Assembly: GCA_002995645.1 (NCBI GenBank)
Contig: PUHO01000018.1
Location: 1 to 64,000 of the forward strand
Direction: 5' to 3'
Source of the DNA: SAR324 cluster bacterium
GTDB lineage: Bacteria; SAR324; XYD2-FULL-50-16; HCM1
Length of the DNA: 64,000 bases
Numbering within the stretch: the stretch's first letter is position 1; each line of letters starts with the position of its first letter. A program made the position numbers and the translations under genes. Positions 26,615 to 35,435 of the stretch are shown piece after piece. The notes beneath the pieces were generated by a model. That model was not told the origin of the DNA and did not search any database. It saw nothing but the letters and a program-made list of their open reading frames with translations.

Positions 26615-27574
26615 ATGTTAGTAAAAGCAAACTACCAAGGAGTACAAGCACAATTACAAGCCGAATTATGGGATCAGTTAAAAGAATATACTGTTGAAAT
26701 GGTGCTATATGCATGGTTAGGGACTTTAGGAACGCATACAAAACGAAGTTATAGAATAGCATTTGAACAGTTTGAGAAGCTAGGTTTATTACATTTTAAT
26801 TGGACTTTACAAGAATTCAGCTTATCCAATCATGAAGCGGTAATAGATAAAATTAAACTTGTAGCCCATTGGAGCGAAGCAACAAGGCAAGCAAGGGCAG
26901 CGGCGTACATATCCTTTACAGGCTACTTACAACGCCGTTCACGTGGATTAATTCATAAAGCAGTACCAAATAAAGAAGGGGTACACAAAACGTTTTATAA
27001 GATTCGCGATAAGGTCAAGACAAGATCGTTAACATTACAAGAAACAACCGACTTCTTGCAGGCGTTGGAAAAGTTGAATAAACGAGATGCGTTAATAGCT
27101 AAGTTAATGTTACAAGGCGGGAAGCGTAAGAACGAAGTATTGACTTTGCAAATAGGGCAAGTTAATTTTCGTAAACAAGAAATACAATACCGCCAATCTA
27201 AGACCAAAGGAGTAGAGCGCTACACGATTATACACTATCCGGCAAACGTGATAAAAGAGTTAAAGAAGTATATAGCAAAAAGGAAAAACAAGCCCGACGA
27301 TTTAGTATTTATTACAGGCAAAGGGAAGAAGGTATATCCTTATCAAATTGATCGCAATTTTCTTAGAGCCGGCAAACGCGCGCATATTGCCTTTCCCGTG
27401 TCGCCGCACGTTTTGCGCGTAACGTTAGTAACAAGGTTAAAAGAGCAACAAGTTCAAGATACGGATATTATGAAAGTAACCGGTCATGCAACGGTTTCGC
27501 AAGTAGCTAGCTATGATCGCGGTGATCTAGCTGATAACATTACAAAAACGTTTAATATATTAAATCCTAGTTAG
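26615..27574 (+). CDS. Tyrosine recombinase / phage-type integrase
   Basis: At 319 residues it has an N-terminal SAM-like core-binding region and a C-terminal catalytic domain with all key residues: R171 (GGKRKNE), H265 and R268 (HVLRVT), H291 (TGHATVS) and nucleophile Y300 (SYDRGD). A lysine is available in the QSKTKG beta-hairpin. It is too divergent from XerC/XerD to be a housekeeping resolvase (HVLRVT for the usual HxLRHT). It converges on the TPR-FRG gene with a 9-bp gap, so the two may be a small mobile unit. No attachment repeats were recognised. Confidence 0.88.
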   Translation: MLVKANYQGVQAQLQAELWDQLKEYTVEMVLYAWLGTLGTHTKRSYRIAFEQFEKLGLLHFNWTLQEFSLSNHEAVIDKIKLVAHWSEATRQARAAAYISFTGYLQRRSRGLIHKAVPNKEGVHKTFYKIRDKVKTRSLTLQETTDFLQALEKLNKRDALIAKLMLQGGKRKNEVLTLQIGQVNFRKQEIQYRQSKTKGVERYTIIHYPANVIKELKKYIAKRKNKPDDLVFITGKGKKVYPYQIDRNFLRAGKRAHIAFPVSPHVLRVTLVTRLKEQQVQDTDIMKVTGHATVSQVASYDRGDLADNITKTFNILNPS

Positions 27575-27583
27575 GTAGTTTAC

Positions 27584-29458
27584 TCAAAATTTCTTGAAGT
27601 TTTTGCCTTTTATAATATCAAGTTGTTCTGTTTCTTGAGATGAAAGTGTAGCATAACTTAAATCTTGGTAACTCGGATCTTTTAATTGGTCGCTAAAATG
27701 ATCTAAATCAGCATAGATAGTAGTAGGAGTCAAGCCGTTAACTTCTAGGTAACGGAGTAGCTCTTTTTTTAAGCTAGGGCTAATAATAAAATAATGAAAC
27801 TTATCGGACAAACGAATAGCATCTTTTTTAGAACGAATAGCATCTTTTTTAGTATGATAAGTAAATAAACTTCGTTGTAAACTAGCTCTTTTATGGGATA
27901 GTTTCGGTGCAAATAAGTAATAATCTTTTTTGTCTTTTTCCAGCATTTCCTCTTTAATTTTATCATAAGAAAATATTTCATCATAATTAAACGCAACTAA
28001 ACAAGGAATGCCGTCATTGTCTAGATTATATTTATTTGTGTTGTATATAGCAAAAAACAGAGCAATATTACAAGCTTGACTCCAGTCTAGGAATGGAGAA
28101 AGGCAGCCGTGATGTTGCATTAAACTAAGCCAATCAATCTTTTCATAATGATCAAAGTTTAGATCAGACAGACTCATAGCCTCTCTTTGAAAATGCGTTA
28201 TGAGTCGTTTTAATTCATCTTCTTTAGCATAAGAACGATAATAGCTAGGATTGAGTTCCCATTGTGCCCGATTCATACCGCGAAAAACAACTTTCTTATT
28301 AGAGAATTTGTTTACTATATTAACAATATCCTTTAGTTTAGTAATATAGTGTAGGTTCTTTTTTGGTAATTTTGAAATTGCTTTAATATCATCAATATAA
28401 TTTTCTATTATCCTGCTAATTTTAAAAAGCTTTTCTTTTTCAAAGAGAAGAGCTTTTTTTTCTGTAATCTCTTCAATTGCTGTTATATTTTCGCTTAATT
28501 GTTTATTGATTTTATTGCTTATTATGTCTTTTAAGTTGTTTTCTAATGTTTTCCATTTTTGCTTATTTTTAAAACCTTCTGCAATGTAATTTTTAGCTAA
28601 TATCTCCAAAGCAAATAAATAAACTTTTTCGACGTTTAAATATTCTTCTTTATTTAATCTAATATATTCATTAAAACACAGTTCAAAATTATCGTTAGCT
28701 GCTTCATAGTTACCTTGCTTATGGAAGTTACCCCCTTGAGCATATAGAGCAAATAAATAAACTCTTTTGATTTCTAAATCTTTTTCTTCTAACTGGCTAT
28801 ATTCATTAAAAAACTTTTCATAAGAATTCTGAGCTATTTTATATTTACCTTGCTTATAAAAGTTAAGTCCTTGACTATATAGAGAAAATAAATACTTTCC
28901 TTTGATCTCTAAATCTTTTTCTTCTAACTGACTATATTCATTAAAAAACTTTTCATAAGAGTCATTAGTTGCTTCATATTTACCTTGCTGAGCAAAGTTA
29001 AGGTATTGATTATATAGAGCAAATAAATACTTTCTTTTGATTGCTAAATCTTTTTCTTCTAACTGGCTATATTCATTAACAAACTCTTTATAAGAGTTAT
29101 TAGATTTTTCATATTCACCTTGCTGATAAAAGTTAACTCCTTGCCTATATAGAGTATATAAATAAAATATTTTGATTGCTAAATCTTTTTCTTCTAACTG
29201 GCTATATTCATTAACACACTCTTTATAAGAGTTATTAGATTTTTCATATTCACCTTGCTGATAAAAGTTAAGCCCTTGAGCATATAGAAAAGTTAAATAA
29301 ACGCTTTTCCAGTTTAGTGCTTTTTGCGCTTCTGGTGATGTTTCATAAAGATCAATAAATTTTTGATAATAATCCTCAGCTTTTTGATGATCACCCTTCT
29401 TTTGACAAGAAAATCCTTTATTGAAGATCTTTTCTAGTTGTAAAAATATATCACTCAT
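27584..29458 (-). CDS. TPR-repeat protein with C-terminal FRG domain
   Basis: The 624-residue protein has two parts. Residues ~1-270 are tandem tetratricopeptide-like units with near-identical cores (NFYQQGEYEKSNNSYKE, EYSQLEEKDLAIK); neighbouring units are also alike in DNA. After a helical linker, a FRG domain begins near 375, with FRGMNRAQWELNP around 391 and LMQHHGCLSPFLDWSQ further on. FRG domains have no established activity; the adjacent recombinase hints at a mobile cargo or defence role, which is inference. There is no signal peptide. It is one of only two genes here ending in TGA. Confidence 0.82.
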   Translation of the reverse strand: MSDIFLQLEKIFNKGFSCQKKGDHQKAEDYYQKFIDLYETSPEAQKALNWKSVYLTFLYAQGLNFYQQGEYEKSNNSYKECVNEYSQLEEKDLAIKIFYLYTLYRQGVNFYQQGEYEKSNNSYKEFVNEYSQLEEKDLAIKRKYLFALYNQYLNFAQQGKYEATNDSYEKFFNEYSQLEEKDLEIKGKYLFSLYSQGLNFYKQGKYKIAQNSYEKFFNEYSQLEEKDLEIKRVYLFALYAQGGNFHKQGNYEAANDNFELCFNEYIRLNKEEYLNVEKVYLFALEILAKNYIAEGFKNKQKWKTLENNLKDIISNKINKQLSENITAIEEITEKKALLFEKEKLFKISRIIENYIDDIKAISKLPKKNLHYITKLKDIVNIVNKFSNKKVVFRGMNRAQWELNPSYYRSYAKEDELKRLITHFQREAMSLSDLNFDHYEKIDWLSLMQHHGCLSPFLDWSQACNIALFFAIYNTNKYNLDNDGIPCLVAFNYDEIFSYDKIKEEMLEKDKKDYYLFAPKLSHKRASLQRSLFTYHTKKDAIRSKKDAIRLSDKFHYFIISPSLKKELLRYLEVNGLTPTTIYADLDHFSDQLKDPSYQDLSYATLSSQETEQLDIIKGKNFKKF

Positions 29459-29719
29459 TATTTTATAAATTTCATGTTTATTATTTATCTTGCTATAAGA
29501 GTAGCATCATTATGTTATACTTGTCAAACAAATGAATGTAATACTATGTATAGCCATAATTTATTTATTATTTCTTAAAATGTAACTCTATAGGTACAAA
29601 ATAAGAGCTTATATTAGGCATATTTTTTCACATAAATAACTAAACTCATTACAATATATAATCTTGTTTACTATGTTGTTATTCTTGTTTTTTATAGTTA
29701 ATTTGCCTATATAATAAAA

Positions 29720-29747
29720 AGTGGCGATAATATTAATTATCACCACT
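29720..29747. repeat. Strong hairpin in the FRG-lrgA intergenic region
   Basis: agtggcgataat and attatcaccact pair over 12 positions with one mismatch around a four-base loop. No long T-tract follows on either strand, so it is an incomplete terminator, an operator or a structured RNA element. Confidence 0.4.
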
Positions 29748-30041
29748 ATACTTTTATACCAATATGAGAGTATGTTTTTTATCCTGCTTTAGTCGCAAAT
29801 TGGATTTTATAAGTTTTCTACCATTCAAAATATAGCTTGTTTTCGTCCATTTTAGCCAAATTCTATATTTAATCAATATAAGCCGTTATTTGCAAACAAC
29901 AACCTTAACCTATATGTTAGTATTAGTCTGTATTAAAAAACAACGTCTGCTTTGTTTTAACTGTATATAACTATAGTTATCATTTAATACAAATAACAAC
30001 TATAGTAACCGCATGTTAATTATTGTCAACTACACGAAAAA

Positions 30042-30070
30042 TTGTAATATATACTATACAATCATATAAT
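30042..30070 (+). promoter_or_regulatory. Sigma-70 promoter of lrgAB
   Basis: TTGTAA at 30042-30047 and TATAAT at 30065-30070 have a 17-bp spacer, and the lrgA ATG lies 27 bp past the -10. The transcript would have a very short leader containing AGG before the ATG. Confidence 0.6.
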
Positions 30071-30097
30071 TTAGTGATATAGTACATAAAATAGGTT

Positions 30098-30490
30098 ATG
30101 TACAGTATTTATATTACTTTTTTATCTATCTCTTATATGAATGCTTTTTTATTACTCTGCACCCTCTCTTTTCTAGGCGAGCTTGTTATCTCAGCTTGTT
30201 CAATCCCCTTTTCTGCCCCCGTGTTTGGCGGCTTTTTGCTTTTTCTGTTTTTAGTCATATTTGAAAATCCTTTGTCTGAACACGCTATATTAGTTATGAA
30301 AGTCTTTCTTTCGTTTCTAGGGCTGTTATTTATTCCTTTAGTGTTAAAAATGACTTATTCTCTGGGAGCTTATAAAGCGGATTTAGTCTTGCTTTTGCTT
30401 ATTCTTACTATTGCCACCTTAGCCGGTATTATTGCAACGGCGGGAATGTTTATTATTTTAACTAAACTTAAACATAAAAAAATACGCTAA
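30098..30490 (+). CDS. lrgA: CidA/LrgA-family holin-like membrane protein
   Basis: The 130-residue protein has four hydrophobic helices and the family pattern of a short N-terminal helix followed by GELVISACSIPFSAPVFGGFLLF. It ends with a Lys/Arg-rich tail, as usual. Paired with LrgB, such proteins are described as holin/antiholin-like and as transporters affecting murein hydrolysis and pyruvate movement. Start and stop overlap with lrgB is one base (TAATG), indicating coupled translation. Confidence 0.85.
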   Translation: MYSIYITFLSISYMNAFLLLCTLSFLGELVISACSIPFSAPVFGGFLLFLFLVIFENPLSEHAILVMKVFLSFLGLLFIPLVLKMTYSLGAYKADLVLLLLILTIATLAGIIATAGMFIILTKLKHKKIR

Positions 30491-31194
30491 TGCTACATTT
30501 TCTTGTTCATCTTGTCAATGAATCGCTGTTCTTACTTTTTATTACGTTTGCTACCTATTCTTTTGGTTTGTTTCTATATCGTAAGTTCAACTTTACCCCT
30601 ATATTTCATCCCGTTCTTGTTTCTAGTGTTCTTCTCTATGCTTTTTTGCAAGTCGCGCACGTTCCCATTGCAACGTACGTAAAAGCAACAAATATACTTG
30701 TTCTTTTATTGCCGCCTGTCATTGTGGCTTTAGCTTTGCCTATATATGAAAACAGGTTGTTTTTAAAAAGAAATCTTTTCATTGTCATAACCTCTATTGT
30801 TGCAGGATCAGTTACAACAGCGGCAACCGGCATTGGTCTTTGCTATCTTTTTGGACTTAACGCATATATAAAAGCTATGTTCGTTAAAGCTGCCACAACG
30901 CCAATCGCCCTTTCCATAGGGGTACAACTTGGAATTAGCATGGATTTAATCATTGTTTACACTGTTTTTTGCGGTTTTATAGGCGCTGTTTTGGGGCTGC
31001 CGATGTTAAGAATGCTAAGACTACATACAAAAGTAGGCAGCGGGCTTGCGCTGGGCACCTGTTCGCATGCTTTTGGAACAATGAGCGCCCTTGCTGAATC
31101 TAAAAAAATGGCAGGTTTTGCCGCAACTGCTTTCGCATTAAACGGTTTTTTTGTTGCCGTTGTTGTCCCTCTGCTTTTTATGGCTTTTTCATAA
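30490..31194 (+). CDS. lrgB: LrgB-family membrane protein
   Basis: At 234 residues it is an integral membrane protein matching the LrgB/CidB/YohK family: the conserved LLGPPxVALAxPxY pattern appears as LLPPVIVALALPIYENR (about 76-92), followed by TPIALSIGVQLG and the C-terminal CSHAFGTMSALAES stretch. It partners LrgA, whose stop codon overlaps its start. No LytR/LytS-type regulator is encoded nearby. Confidence 0.9.
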   Translation: MLHFLVHLVNESLFLLFITFATYSFGLFLYRKFNFTPIFHPVLVSSVLLYAFLQVAHVPIATYVKATNILVLLLPPVIVALALPIYENRLFLKRNLFIVITSIVAGSVTTAATGIGLCYLFGLNAYIKAMFVKAATTPIALSIGVQLGISMDLIIVYTVFCGFIGAVLGLPMLRMLRLHTKVGSGLALGTCSHAFGTMSALAESKKMAGFAATAFALNGFFVAVVVPLLFMAFS

Positions 31195-31245
31195 AAATGC
31201 CCTTTGCGAATACATAGTTTCTAAACCTTTCTTTAATAAAAGCAT

Positions 31246-32721
31246 ATGGCAGAAAATAAAATACCTTCAACGCAAAGTGATAGTTTGCCTAATTTTATTG
31301 CTAATGTTGCCGATAATCCCTATATATCGGATCTGGAACAAGAAGAACTCTTAAAGGAGCAAGAACGAGAAAAACTCTTAAGCTCACAGGAAATCCCCAG
31401 TGATTTTGCGTATCGTTGCGCTATTCGCATACATACAATATATGAAAGAGAAGCAGACGAAGACGAGGCTAATGTAAAAGTATTACAAATGATAGATAAT
31501 CATTTGAATCACCCTTCAAGGTATCATTATTTTGCTGACATGACAATTATTATGTTGCAAAAAGACCTAGATGTTATAACTAATATTACGACTGCTTGGA
31601 TTAGTTGTTTATGGTATGGAGAAACAAAGCAAAAATATAAAGAATTTTTGTTTAAATTTATTTCCTATTGTATAAAGGGGCATCGTGTTGGTGATAGAGA
31701 TAGATACGTCTTGCCACATACGCAATTTTCCTGTTCTATATATGCTTATTTAATAGGTGAAATCATGATTAATATGGTTCGCTTAAGCTTTGATTTTTAT
31801 GATATTTTAGTAGAAGTTTACAAGTATATCATCATCACTGAAATGAATGAAGATTTTAAAGCGTATGATAAGCAAAACTCGATGCAATCTAAGCTAAAAA
31901 AAAATAAAGAGAAGGAAAATAAAATCGTATCTACCTATAAAAAGTTATATGATGAAATTACCGATTATATTGGGCAACGTTCTATTTTTAGAACAGAAAC
32001 TTTAGATCAAAAAAACCCTAATGAATACATAGAAAACCTTATAGATCGAATGAGGACAACAAGGCGCTATGTTATACAAGATACCATTAATCAACATTCA
32101 TTAAAACAAAAAAGGGAATTTGCAAGAAATCTACAATCACAAGAGGCAACGGCAGAAGAAATTTTACAATCAGAAGAATCTTTTACAGAAGGTTTGTTTT
32201 TATTTTGGATGCAAAAAAAGTATAATTTCAAATATATTTCATTGGAAAAGCTAAGAGGAACAATGCATATTGCCGGTATATTGGCAAGTATCGCCTTTGT
32301 TTTAGTTAGTTTGAATCATTGGCTTCCTATTCCTTTAATACAATCTGTCGTTGCTTGTATTATATTAATTCCAAGTATTAAGTACGTCACCTCTTTGCGT
32401 TTTTTTTCCCGTTTCTATCCTATAGATAACACGGAAACACTAGAAGATACAGCAAGCGAGTTTTTGCATTTTTTAATGAAGTTTTCCTATTCCCAAGCAG
32501 CTTCATTTATGCAAAAGCAAATACAAAAATATGCATTAGAAGACGAGATAATGCTAGAATTGCTGCCTGATTACGTTAACTTTATTATTTTTTTATTACC
32601 AAGTAAAAGCAAGATATTAATGAGTAAAATTGAGCTCTCTCAGTTATTAGAGTTGGTCAGAGGGAAAGTCCATCAAATATTAAAAGAAAGTAAAAAACAG
32701 AAAAAAAAGAAAAAACGCTAA
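31246..32721 (+). CDS. Unknown protein with a helical N-terminus and two C-terminal membrane segments
   Basis: I do not recognise this 491-residue protein. The first ~330 residues are charged and probably alpha-helical, with an acidic opening (DLEQEELLKEQEREKLL) and no signal peptide. Two adjacent hydrophobic segments (about 341-362 and 365-384) would form a membrane hairpin, and the C-terminus ends in a run of lysines. A cytoplasmic domain anchored by a hairpin is the simplest topology. The gene ends in a 4-bp convergent overlap with the DnaC-like gene. Confidence 0.7.
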   Translation: MAENKIPSTQSDSLPNFIANVADNPYISDLEQEELLKEQEREKLLSSQEIPSDFAYRCAIRIHTIYEREADEDEANVKVLQMIDNHLNHPSRYHYFADMTIIMLQKDLDVITNITTAWISCLWYGETKQKYKEFLFKFISYCIKGHRVGDRDRYVLPHTQFSCSIYAYLIGEIMINMVRLSFDFYDILVEVYKYIIITEMNEDFKAYDKQNSMQSKLKKNKEKENKIVSTYKKLYDEITDYIGQRSIFRTETLDQKNPNEYIENLIDRMRTTRRYVIQDTINQHSLKQKREFARNLQSQEATAEEILQSEESFTEGLFLFWMQKKYNFKYISLEKLRGTMHIAGILASIAFVLVSLNHWLPIPLIQSVVACIILIPSIKYVTSLRFFSRFYPIDNTETLEDTASEFLHFLMKFSYSQAASFMQKQIQKYALEDEIMLELLPDYVNFIIFLLPSKSKILMSKIELSQLLELVRGKVHQILKESKKQKKKKKR

Positions 32722-33599
32722 CCTTCTCTTTTTCTAAAATCTTCACCTTGCATATAAACAAAGTCGCACATTTCCTTAAGACGTGAATAAACGCGGCTAG
32801 TAATGCGATCTCCTAAAGAACGAAAATAATAATCGTTACTATTTTCCGTATTCATTTCAAGATTAGTCGTTGCTTTTTGTACCTGTTCTAGTTCTTGGTA
32901 ATTCGTTGTTGCAATAGTAAGTTTATTCGCATTATACCTTTCAGAAATAAGCGTATCCAGTATTTGCAATTCCCATTCGTTAAGTCTGCCTTTTCCTAAT
33001 TCATCTATAACTAATACGGGAACAGACGTTAATTGATTAATTATATCCGTTTCATATAAACCTTTATCATATTCCGCTTTAATTCTTCGTATTAAAGAGC
33101 TAAATTCTTGAAATAAAGAAGGGATATGATATTTTGATATTAATTCTTTAAGAATACAACAAGCAAGGAAGGTTTTCCCTGTTCCTACGTCGCCAAGAAA
33201 AAGCAATCCTTTTTGCATAGGTGAATCAATATCAAAATGATTATCGCTAACAAAAGTCATCGCCGTAGTAAAAGCGTGTTTAATAGACTTACTAACTTGT
33301 TGATTAAAAGTAGTAAACGAAGCGTTAAAGAAACGGCTAGGAATGCGCGCTTGTTCCCATAACTGCACAAGGTGGGTTGCCTGTTTACATTCGCAAGGAG
33401 TTTGGTATAAGTAAAAATTTTCATCTTCTTCACGAACGTAGCCGTCACCGTTGCAAAGAGGGCAAGGCGTTAAGCAATGAGAACAAAGCTTTGCACGAAT
33501 AAAAAAAGTATCCGGATAAACTTCAATACGTTGATTATTGCAGAAACGGCAAGACTTTAACTTAGAGTCCGGATTATTAGTAGCGTCAATTTGAATCAT
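32718..33599 (-). CDS. DnaC/IstB-like AAA+ ATPase with N-terminal zinc ribbon
   Basis: The 293-residue protein starts with several CxxC pairs (C17-C20, then LCSHC, CPLCNGDGYV and TPCECK), which should bind zinc. The AAA+ core has Walker A GDVGTGKT, Walker B VLVIDELGKG and an arginine-rich C-terminal SRVYSRLKEMCDF typical of DnaC-type helicase loaders. It may load the replicative helicase or belong to a mobile element; no IstA transposase gene is adjacent, which favours a loader. It has its own upstream region shared divergently with rpiB. Confidence 0.85.
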   Translation of the reverse strand: MIQIDATNNPDSKLKSCRFCNNQRIEVYPDTFFIRAKLCSHCLTPCPLCNGDGYVREEDENFYLYQTPCECKQATHLVQLWEQARIPSRFFNASFTTFNQQVSKSIKHAFTTAMTFVSDNHFDIDSPMQKGLLFLGDVGTGKTFLACCILKELISKYHIPSLFQEFSSLIRRIKAEYDKGLYETDIINQLTSVPVLVIDELGKGRLNEWELQILDTLISERYNANKLTIATTNYQELEQVQKATTNLEMNTENSNDYYFRSLGDRITSRVYSRLKEMCDFVYMQGEDFRKREG

Positions 33600-33615
33600 A
33601 TAAGTAAAAAAAATT

Positions 33616-33648
33616 ATGAATTTACATTTAATATGAATTTACATTTAA
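33616..33648. repeat. Two tandem copies of a 16-17-bp repeat
   Basis: atgaatttacatttaa occurs at 33616 and again at 33633 in the divergent promoter region between the DnaC-like gene and rpiB. A TATAAT at 33682-33687 follows on the plus strand. The repeats could be paired regulator sites or slippage products. Confidence 0.4.
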
Positions 33649-33707
33649 CATAAACAAGAGTATAGTATAAACAAAACTCTTTATAATATATCAATTACAG
33701 GATTAAA

Positions 33708-34154
33708 ATGCAAAGCATATTTTCAAAATTATTTATTGCATCTGATCATGCGGGTTATCCGTTAAAAACAGAACTATTTACCGCCTTAAAAGAGCAAAAT
33801 CTTATTATAGAAGATCTAGGCTGTTTTAGTGAAGAAAGCACAGACTACCCAACATATGCAAAAAAGGTAGCTAAAATGATAGCTACAGAAGAAAATAGCG
33901 GCGGTATTTTAATTTGTTCTACTGGTATTGGTATGTCTATAATGGCAAATCGATTTTCTTATATCAGAGCGGCATTGTGCGGCGATCGTGATACGGCTAT
34001 TTTATCAAGACAACATAACAATGCTAACGTCTTAGTTCTTGCAAGAAAGCAACTTGACGTTACACAAGCAAGCGATATAACCAAATTATGGCTTACAACT
34101 CCTTTTGAAGGGGGCAGACACGCGCGCCGTGTTCATATGTTACAAGAAGTTTAA
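33708..34154 (+). CDS. rpiB: Ribose-5-phosphate isomerase B
   Basis: The 148-residue enzyme interconverts ribose-5-phosphate and ribulose-5-phosphate in the pentose phosphate pathway (EC 5.3.1.6). Family marks are IASDHAGYPLKTEL at the start, GCFSEESTDYPTYAKKV, and the active-site cysteine in ILICSTGIGMSIMANR. The glyA gene follows after 36 bp; rpiB-glyA is a common arrangement in alphaproteobacteria. Confidence 0.94.
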   Translation: MQSIFSKLFIASDHAGYPLKTELFTALKEQNLIIEDLGCFSEESTDYPTYAKKVAKMIATEENSGGILICSTGIGMSIMANRFSYIRAALCGDRDTAILSRQHNNANVLVLARKQLDVTQASDITKLWLTTPFEGGRHARRVHMLQEV

Positions 34155-34190
34155 TCTTCTATCTTAACTAACCTATTTCTTTATTTTATT

Positions 34191-35429
34191 ATGCAAGATA
34201 TTCAATTATTTGATCCTGAATTATACGCAGCTGTACAAGCTGAAAATAAACGACAAATTGAAAAACTAGAGTTAATTGCTTCGGAAAATATAGTATCACC
34301 ACGTGTATTAGCTATGACCGGCTCTGTTTTAACCAATAAATACGCTGAAGGCTATCCGGCAAAACGATACTACGGCGGTTGCGAAGAGGTGGATATTACC
34401 GAAAACCTTGCTATTGATAGAGCAAAGGAAATCTTCCAAGCAGAGCATGCCAACGTGCAACCTCATTCTGGATCGCAAGCCAATATGGCAGTATATATGA
34501 CAGAGCTTAAACCGGGCGATACTATTTTAGGTATGAACTTAAGTCACGGTGGACATTTAACGCATGGCTCGCCTGTTAATTTTTCCGGTAAATTATATAA
34601 CGTTGTGTTTTATGGCGTAACAAAAGATGCTCATTTAATTGATTACCAAGAAGTGGAAAGACTAGCAATAGAACATAAACCAAAAATCATTGTTGCCGGT
34701 GCTAGTGCGTATGCTCGTAAACTAGACTTCCAAGCATTCAAAGATATTGCTGATAAAGTAGGCGCTTTGCTTGTTGTTGATATGGCGCATATTGCCGGTT
34801 TAGTTGCTGCTGGCGAACATATGAATCCCGTTCCTTATGCTGATTACGTAACTTCTACAACACATAAAACACTAAGAGGTCCAAGAGGCGGTTTAATTTT
34901 ATGTAAAGAAGAGCGCGCAAAAAAGCTAAATTCTACTATTTTCCCAGGAATACAAGGCGGTCCTTTATGCCATGTTATTGCCGCAAAAGCAGTTGCTTTT
35001 CAAGAAGCGAAACAAGAAAGCTTTAAGAAATATGCAAAGCAAATTATTAGTAATGCTAAAGCATTGGCAAATGCGATGCAAAATAAAGGTTATGATTTAG
35101 TATCACACGGTACGGATAATCATATTGTATTGCTTAATTTAACCAATCAAGGCGTAACCGGTAAAGAAGTACAAGAAGTGCTTGATCTTGCTAATATTAC
35201 GGCAAATCGCAACAGCATTCCCTATGACACGCAAAAACCTTTCATTACTAGCGGCGTACGACTAGGAACGCCGGCTTTAACTACTAGAGGTATGAAAGAA
35301 CAAGAAATGGAACAAATCGCCGTTTTTATTGACGATATAATCAAAAATAGAGCTGATAAAGCTACTATAAATCAACTAGCTAGCAAAGTAAAAGAATTTG
35401 CGTCTAGCTTTCCTTCTTTTTGCGAGTAA
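34191..35429 (+). CDS. glyA: Serine hydroxymethyltransferase
   Basis: The 412-residue PLP enzyme converts serine and tetrahydrofolate to glycine and methylene-THF (EC 2.1.2.1). Typical segments are ELIASENIVS, TNKYAEGYPAKRYYGGCE, HSGSQAN, and TTHKTLRGPRGG with the PLP lysine K226. Length is standard. A TM2-domain protein gene starts six bases after the stop, so it may be cotranscribed. Confidence 0.96.
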   Translation: MQDIQLFDPELYAAVQAENKRQIEKLELIASENIVSPRVLAMTGSVLTNKYAEGYPAKRYYGGCEEVDITENLAIDRAKEIFQAEHANVQPHSGSQANMAVYMTELKPGDTILGMNLSHGGHLTHGSPVNFSGKLYNVVFYGVTKDAHLIDYQEVERLAIEHKPKIIVAGASAYARKLDFQAFKDIADKVGALLVVDMAHIAGLVAAGEHMNPVPYADYVTSTTHKTLRGPRGGLILCKEERAKKLNSTIFPGIQGGPLCHVIAAKAVAFQEAKQESFKKYAKQIISNAKALANAMQNKGYDLVSHGTDNHIVLLNLTNQGVTGKEVQEVLDLANITANRNSIPYDTQKPFITSGVRLGTPALTTRGMKEQEMEQIAVFIDDIIKNRADKATINQLASKVKEFASSFPSFCE

Positions 35430-35435
35430 TTTATA

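Larger units (their letters stand above)
29459..30097. other. Long AT-rich intergenic region between the FRG gene and lrgA
   Basis: About 640 bases without a convincing ORF, between divergent genes. It holds the lrgAB promoter (30042-30070), the TTGACA-like hexamer (minus strand, 29522-29527) in front of the FRG gene, the hairpin at 29720-29747 and short palindromes such as taactatagtta near 29967. It may hold decayed sequence of the mobile unit. Confidence 0.55.

Noticed and set aside
29522..29527. TTGACA on the minus strand as the -35 of the FRG gene
   Set aside because: No good -10 hexamer is present at 16-18 bp; the nearest candidate is about 24 bp away.
26514..29600. Attachment-site direct repeats around the integrase/FRG pair
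   Set aside because: No convincing direct repeats or tRNA gene end were found by eye; the mobile boundaries remain undefined.
31151..31354. 67-codon ORF between lrgB and the unknown membrane protein gene
   Set aside because: It overlaps both neighbouring genes in another frame and lacks a ribosome-binding site.
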